This document shows positions 5,719 through 7,599 of a DNA stretch of 7,599 nt, one piece after another. The DNA is from Synergistaceae bacterium (GTDB lineage Bacteria > Synergistota > Synergistia > Synergistales > Aminobacteriaceae). The notes below the pieces were generated by a model. It had not been told where the DNA came from and did no database searches. It was given only the letters and a program-made list of their open reading frames with translations. Within the stretch, counting starts at the first letter, position 1. Each line of letters starts with the position of its first letter. The stretch is from positions 1 to 7,599 of the forward strand of contig JAFRSL010000047.1 in NCBI GenBank assembly GCA_017427625.1. Reading direction: 5' to 3'. A program made the translations under genes and the position numbers.

Positions 5719-6506
5719 ACATCACTATGCTAGGAACTGGCAATGCACTTTCAACCGAATGCTATAACACCTGCTTCGTCATCAGCGACTCAGGCCGTAA
5801 CTTTCTCATTGACACGGGCGGAGGAAACGGAATACTCCATCAGCTGTGACACTCTGGCTTCAGTCTCAATGACATTCACGATATTTTCATCAGCCACAGC
5901 CATATCGACCACATTCTCGGCGTAATCTGGGTAATCCGAATCTCAGCGCAACAGATGAACAAGGGGAATTTTTCCGGAGACATCAACATATATTCGCATG
6001 ACGAGGTTATCCCGCTGGTTGATGAACTTGCGAGGAAATTATTGCTCCCGTATCAATATGATTTTGTGGGGCGACGCATTCACCTTCACACCGTAAGCAG
6101 CAACGAGACACGAAACATCATCGGCCATGAAGTGAGGTTCTTCGACATACATTCGTCGAGGACAAAGCAATTCGGTTTCACTATGGATTGCGGAAGGCTG
6201 GTATTCTGCGGTGATGAACCATGCCACAATGAATGCGAGGCTTACGTTTCGGGCTGTGAATGGCTGATGCACGAGGCTTTCTGCCTTTACTCGGAGGCTG
6301 AGAGGTTCGCGCCCTACGAGAAGCACCATTCAACCGTCAAAGATGCCTGCGAATTAGCTCAGAGGCTAGGCGTGAAGAATATCATTCTCTATCACACTGA
6401 GGACTCGGACTTGCCTCACAGAAAGGAACGTTATACGGCTGAGGGCAGAGAGTATTTCGGCGGGAATATATTTGTTCCTGACGACTTGGAGAACATCGCG
6501 CTGTAG
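5715..6506 (+). pseudogene. MBL-fold metallo-hydrolase (RNase Z-like) broken by an in-frame TGA
   Basis: An ATG at 5715 overlaps the yigZ stop (ATGA). It opens a 264-codon frame encoding a metallo-beta-lactamase-fold hydrolase resembling the RNase Z-like branch. The start MLGTGNALSTECYNTCFVI and the NFLIDTGGG strand (29-37) are typical. Codon 45 is TGA (5847-5849), followed in the same frame by DIFISHSHIDHILG with the metal motif HSHIDH (61-66). Later come FCGDEP, MHEAFC and YHTED with the remaining expected ligands. No ATG, GTG or TTG lies between the stop and the metal motif. The next Met, at 5955, would give a 183-aa product without the HxHxDH site, which would probably be inactive. A single base change (for example CGA Arg to TGA) explains the stop. 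It may be a recent nonsense mutation or a sequence error; apart from that codon the frame looks well conserved. Confidence 0.85.
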
Positions 6507-6512
6507 TATAAT
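6486..6512 (+). promoter_or_regulatory. Putative promoter of flgBC
   Basis: A perfect TATAAT (6507-6512) begins at the base after the stop codon of the hydrolase gene. TTGGAG at 6486-6491 could be the -35 box with a short 15-bp spacer. The 40-base gap before flgB is strikingly AT-rich. It looks like a housekeeping-type promoter, not a sigma-28 flagellar one. Confidence 0.5.
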
Positions 6513-6546
6513 TATTCATATTTATATTGTGAGGAGTGAAATTATC

Positions 6547-6948
6547 ATGCTCGGCGATTATACATGGGACGTAATCGAGAAGGAGTCGGAGTGCCTTGCC
6601 CAACGCTTTCAGGCCGTGAGCAAGAACGTGGCAAACGCTAACACGCCCGGCTATGCGCGGCATAATGTCTCATTCGAGGATCAAATGCGCGAAGTCATGG
6701 AGCAGGGAAAGCACCTTCACATGACCGTAACGAACGCAGGACATATCCCGTCTCACCCGCTGAAGATTAAGGACGTTCACGCCGCCGACGTAAAAATCAT
6801 GGACGAGCAATATCGCCTCGACCTCAACAACGTAGACCCGGAAAGAGAGATGGCTGTTCTTGCCGAGACGCGAATGATGTACACGGGCTTCATGAGGGTT
6901 GCGGCAAACAAGCTCACAATGCTTAAATCAGTTATAGCAGGGAGGTAG
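6547..6948 (+). CDS. flgB: Flagellar basal-body rod protein FlgB
   Basis: FlgB is a 133-aa proximal rod subunit of the flagellar basal body, exported by the flagellar type III system, so no signal peptide is expected. The N-terminal rod motif is clear: AVSKNVANANTPGYARHNVSFEDQM occupies about 23-47, with the family core NVANANTPGY. The C-terminal helix (about 95-130) has the FlgB pattern VDPEREMAVLAETRMMY followed by ANKLTMLKSVI. I chose the ATG at 6547 because GAGGAG (6531-6536) lies 10 bases upstream and the protein then begins as FlgB should. A longer frame to 6472 would add 25 unrelated residues overlapping the previous gene. flgC follows 5 bases after the stop. Confidence 0.95.
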   Translation: MLGDYTWDVIEKESECLAQRFQAVSKNVANANTPGYARHNVSFEDQMREVMEQGKHLHMTVTNAGHIPSHPLKIKDVHAADVKIMDEQYRLDLNNVDPEREMAVLAETRMMYTGFMRVAANKLTMLKSVIAGR

Positions 6949-6953
6949 AAGCC

Positions 6954-7373
6954 ATGAGGATATTTGACAGCCTTGAAGTCGCAGGAAGTTCATTGACGGC
7001 TCATCGCTTATGGATGGACACAATTTCGTCGAACCTCGCCAACATCAACACTACACGCACAAAAGCAGGAGGCCCATACAAGCGCAGAGTCCCCGTTTTC
7101 GCGGAGATGCTTGATGAGACTTTGGGAGGTTACCACGACATAGGAGGCGTTAGAGTTCTCGGAATTTCGGAGGATCAGGGCGCGCCCAGAATGGCATATC
7201 AGCCTGACCACCCCGACGCAAACGAGGAAGGTTATGTTGCGTACCCGAATGTCAATCTCGTTCGTGAGATGACCGACATGCTAGTTGCGAGCAGGGCATA
7301 CGAGGCGAATTTGAGCGTTGTTACGACTGGGAGGGACATGTGGAACGGCGCACTCGACGTAATGAGAGGATAA
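6954..7373 (+). CDS. flgC: Flagellar basal-body rod protein FlgC
   Basis: FlgC is the 139-aa proximal rod partner of FlgB. The N-terminal motif is DTISSNLANINTTRT (22-36), the middle contains GGPYKRRVPVF (39-49), and the C-terminal part has YVAYPNVNLVREMTDMLVASRAYEAN (about 93-118), the classic FlgC/FlgG rod pattern. Length is normal. The ribosome binding site GGGAGG (6940-6945) sits inside the end of flgB, 8 bases before the ATG. In many bacteria fliE follows flgC, but here a terminator and an opposing gene follow directly. Confidence 0.96.
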   Translation: MRIFDSLEVAGSSLTAHRLWMDTISSNLANINTTRTKAGGPYKRRVPVFAEMLDETLGGYHDIGGVRVLGISEDQGAPRMAYQPDHPDANEEGYVAYPNVNLVREMTDMLVASRAYEANLSVVTTGRDMWNGALDVMRG

Positions 7374-7376
7374 GAT

Positions 7377-7417
7377 TTTCCCGGAGGATTCGTGAGTGAG
7401 TCTTCCGGGAAATTTTT
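7377..7417 (+). terminator. Rho-independent terminator of flgBC
   Basis: A 12-bp stem (7377-7388 with 7401-7412, one G-T wobble) encloses a 12-base loop and is followed by TTTTT at 7413-7417. It begins 4 bases after the flgC stop. The opposite strand has no T-tract after the stem, so it is not clearly bidirectional although the next gene converges on it. Confidence 0.9.
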
Positions 7418-7419
7418 GG

Positions 7420-7599
7420 CTACGATTTTCTTCGTCCTGTTGAGGTTACTACAAACCGCTGTATGCAGATGAACAGGAGCAACAATAATCCTGTCGCAAT
7501 CTTACCCCACCATGAGAGAAGATTCCCGTTGAACGTAATCAGCGCAGGTATCACTGACTTCAGAAGCACCCCGAATAGCGTCCCTATCATGTAGCCGAC
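7420..7599 (-). CDS. ABC sugar transporter permease, C-terminal end (YjfF/RbsC-like, partial)
   Basis: The last 59 codons of a minus-strand gene enter from the right edge and end at a TAG (7420-7422). The peptide is hydrophobic, with one segment VGYMIGTLFGVLLKSVIPAL (1-20), a short loop ITFNGNLLSWWGK and a membrane helix IATGLLLLLFICIQRFV (34-50), then a basic tail ending TGRRKS. The arrangement GTLFGVLL, then NGNLLSWWGKIATGLLLLLF, then QR, resembles the C-terminus of BPD_transp_2 permeases for simple sugars, closest in my memory to YjfF. If right, it moves a sugar across the inner membrane with an RbsA-type ATPase. Only the tail is visible, so the family call is moderate and the substrate unknown. 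It converges on flgC with only the terminator between. Confidence 0.65.
   Translation of the reverse strand, partial: VGYMIGTLFGVLLKSVIPALITFNGNLLSWWGKIATGLLLLLFICIQRFVVTSTGRRKS

Noticed and set aside
5847..5890. TGA codon 45 read as selenocysteine
   Set aside because: The position is not a known catalytic site of the MBL fold, and I see no convincing SECIS-like hairpin just downstream. A point mutation is simpler.
5743..5925. Small Thr/Ser-rich open frame across the start of the hydrolase gene
   Set aside because: It is out of frame with the clearly MBL-like coding sequence, has no ribosome binding site, and looks like a shadow frame.
6472..6546. Upstream extension of flgB to an ATG at 6472
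   Set aside because: It would overlap the preceding gene, add residues unlike FlgB, and ignore the good ribosome binding site in front of 6547.

Overview
The window is ordinary dense bacterial chromosome. It carries eleven protein-coding loci, two of them cut off by the window edges and two disrupted. I saw no rRNA, tRNA, CRISPR array, insertion sequence or phage gene. The mix suggests a motile, flagellated anaerobe: a HAMP-SpoIIE phosphatase fused to an anti-sigma kinase domain, FlgB/FlgC, exported solute-binding proteins, and short gene spacing with strong GGAGG-type ribosome binding sites. Synergistota (Synergistaceae) is my best guess from overall impression, but no marker gene here proves it.

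Left block (1-2586): a membrane-bound HAMP / SpoIIE-type PP2C phosphatase / HATPase signalling protein enters from the left edge. It is split by an apparent one-base deletion near 430. Fifteen bases later comes an unusual protein with a basic coiled coil, a P-loop ATPase domain and a degenerate cyclic-nucleotide-binding-like domain. The pair looks like one operon and ends at a hairpin terminator (2551-2586).

Second block (2587-3918): a promoter whose spacer contains a run of 13 A drives a small, highly charged exported protein (TTG start) and, 12 bases later, a solute-binding protein of the amino-acid (SBP_bac_3) family. Its two lobes are in the reverse of the normal order, so it appears to be a natural circular permutant that keeps the expected ligand-binding Arg and Asp. 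A perfect 8-bp hairpin terminates the unit.

Third block (3919-6506): a complete VanX/DdpX-type D-Ala-D-Ala dipeptidase lies on the minus strand. It is divergent from a HIT-family hydrolase/phosphorylase, with two TATAAT boxes on opposite strands only 3 bp apart. The HIT gene overlaps a YigZ/IMPACT gene, which overlaps (ATGA) a metallo-beta-lactamase-fold hydrolase gene broken by an in-frame TGA.

Right block (6507-7599): flgB and flgC, proximal rod proteins of the flagellar basal body, have their own promoter and a strong terminator. fliE does not follow. A convergent minus-strand gene enters from the right edge; its last 59 codons resemble the C-terminus of a sugar ABC transporter permease of the YjfF/RbsC type.

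The most interesting items are the lobe-swapped solute-binding protein, the ATPase-cNMP-like fusion next to the phosphatase/kinase protein, and the poly-A promoter spacer. The two gene disruptions could be real decay or sequence error.
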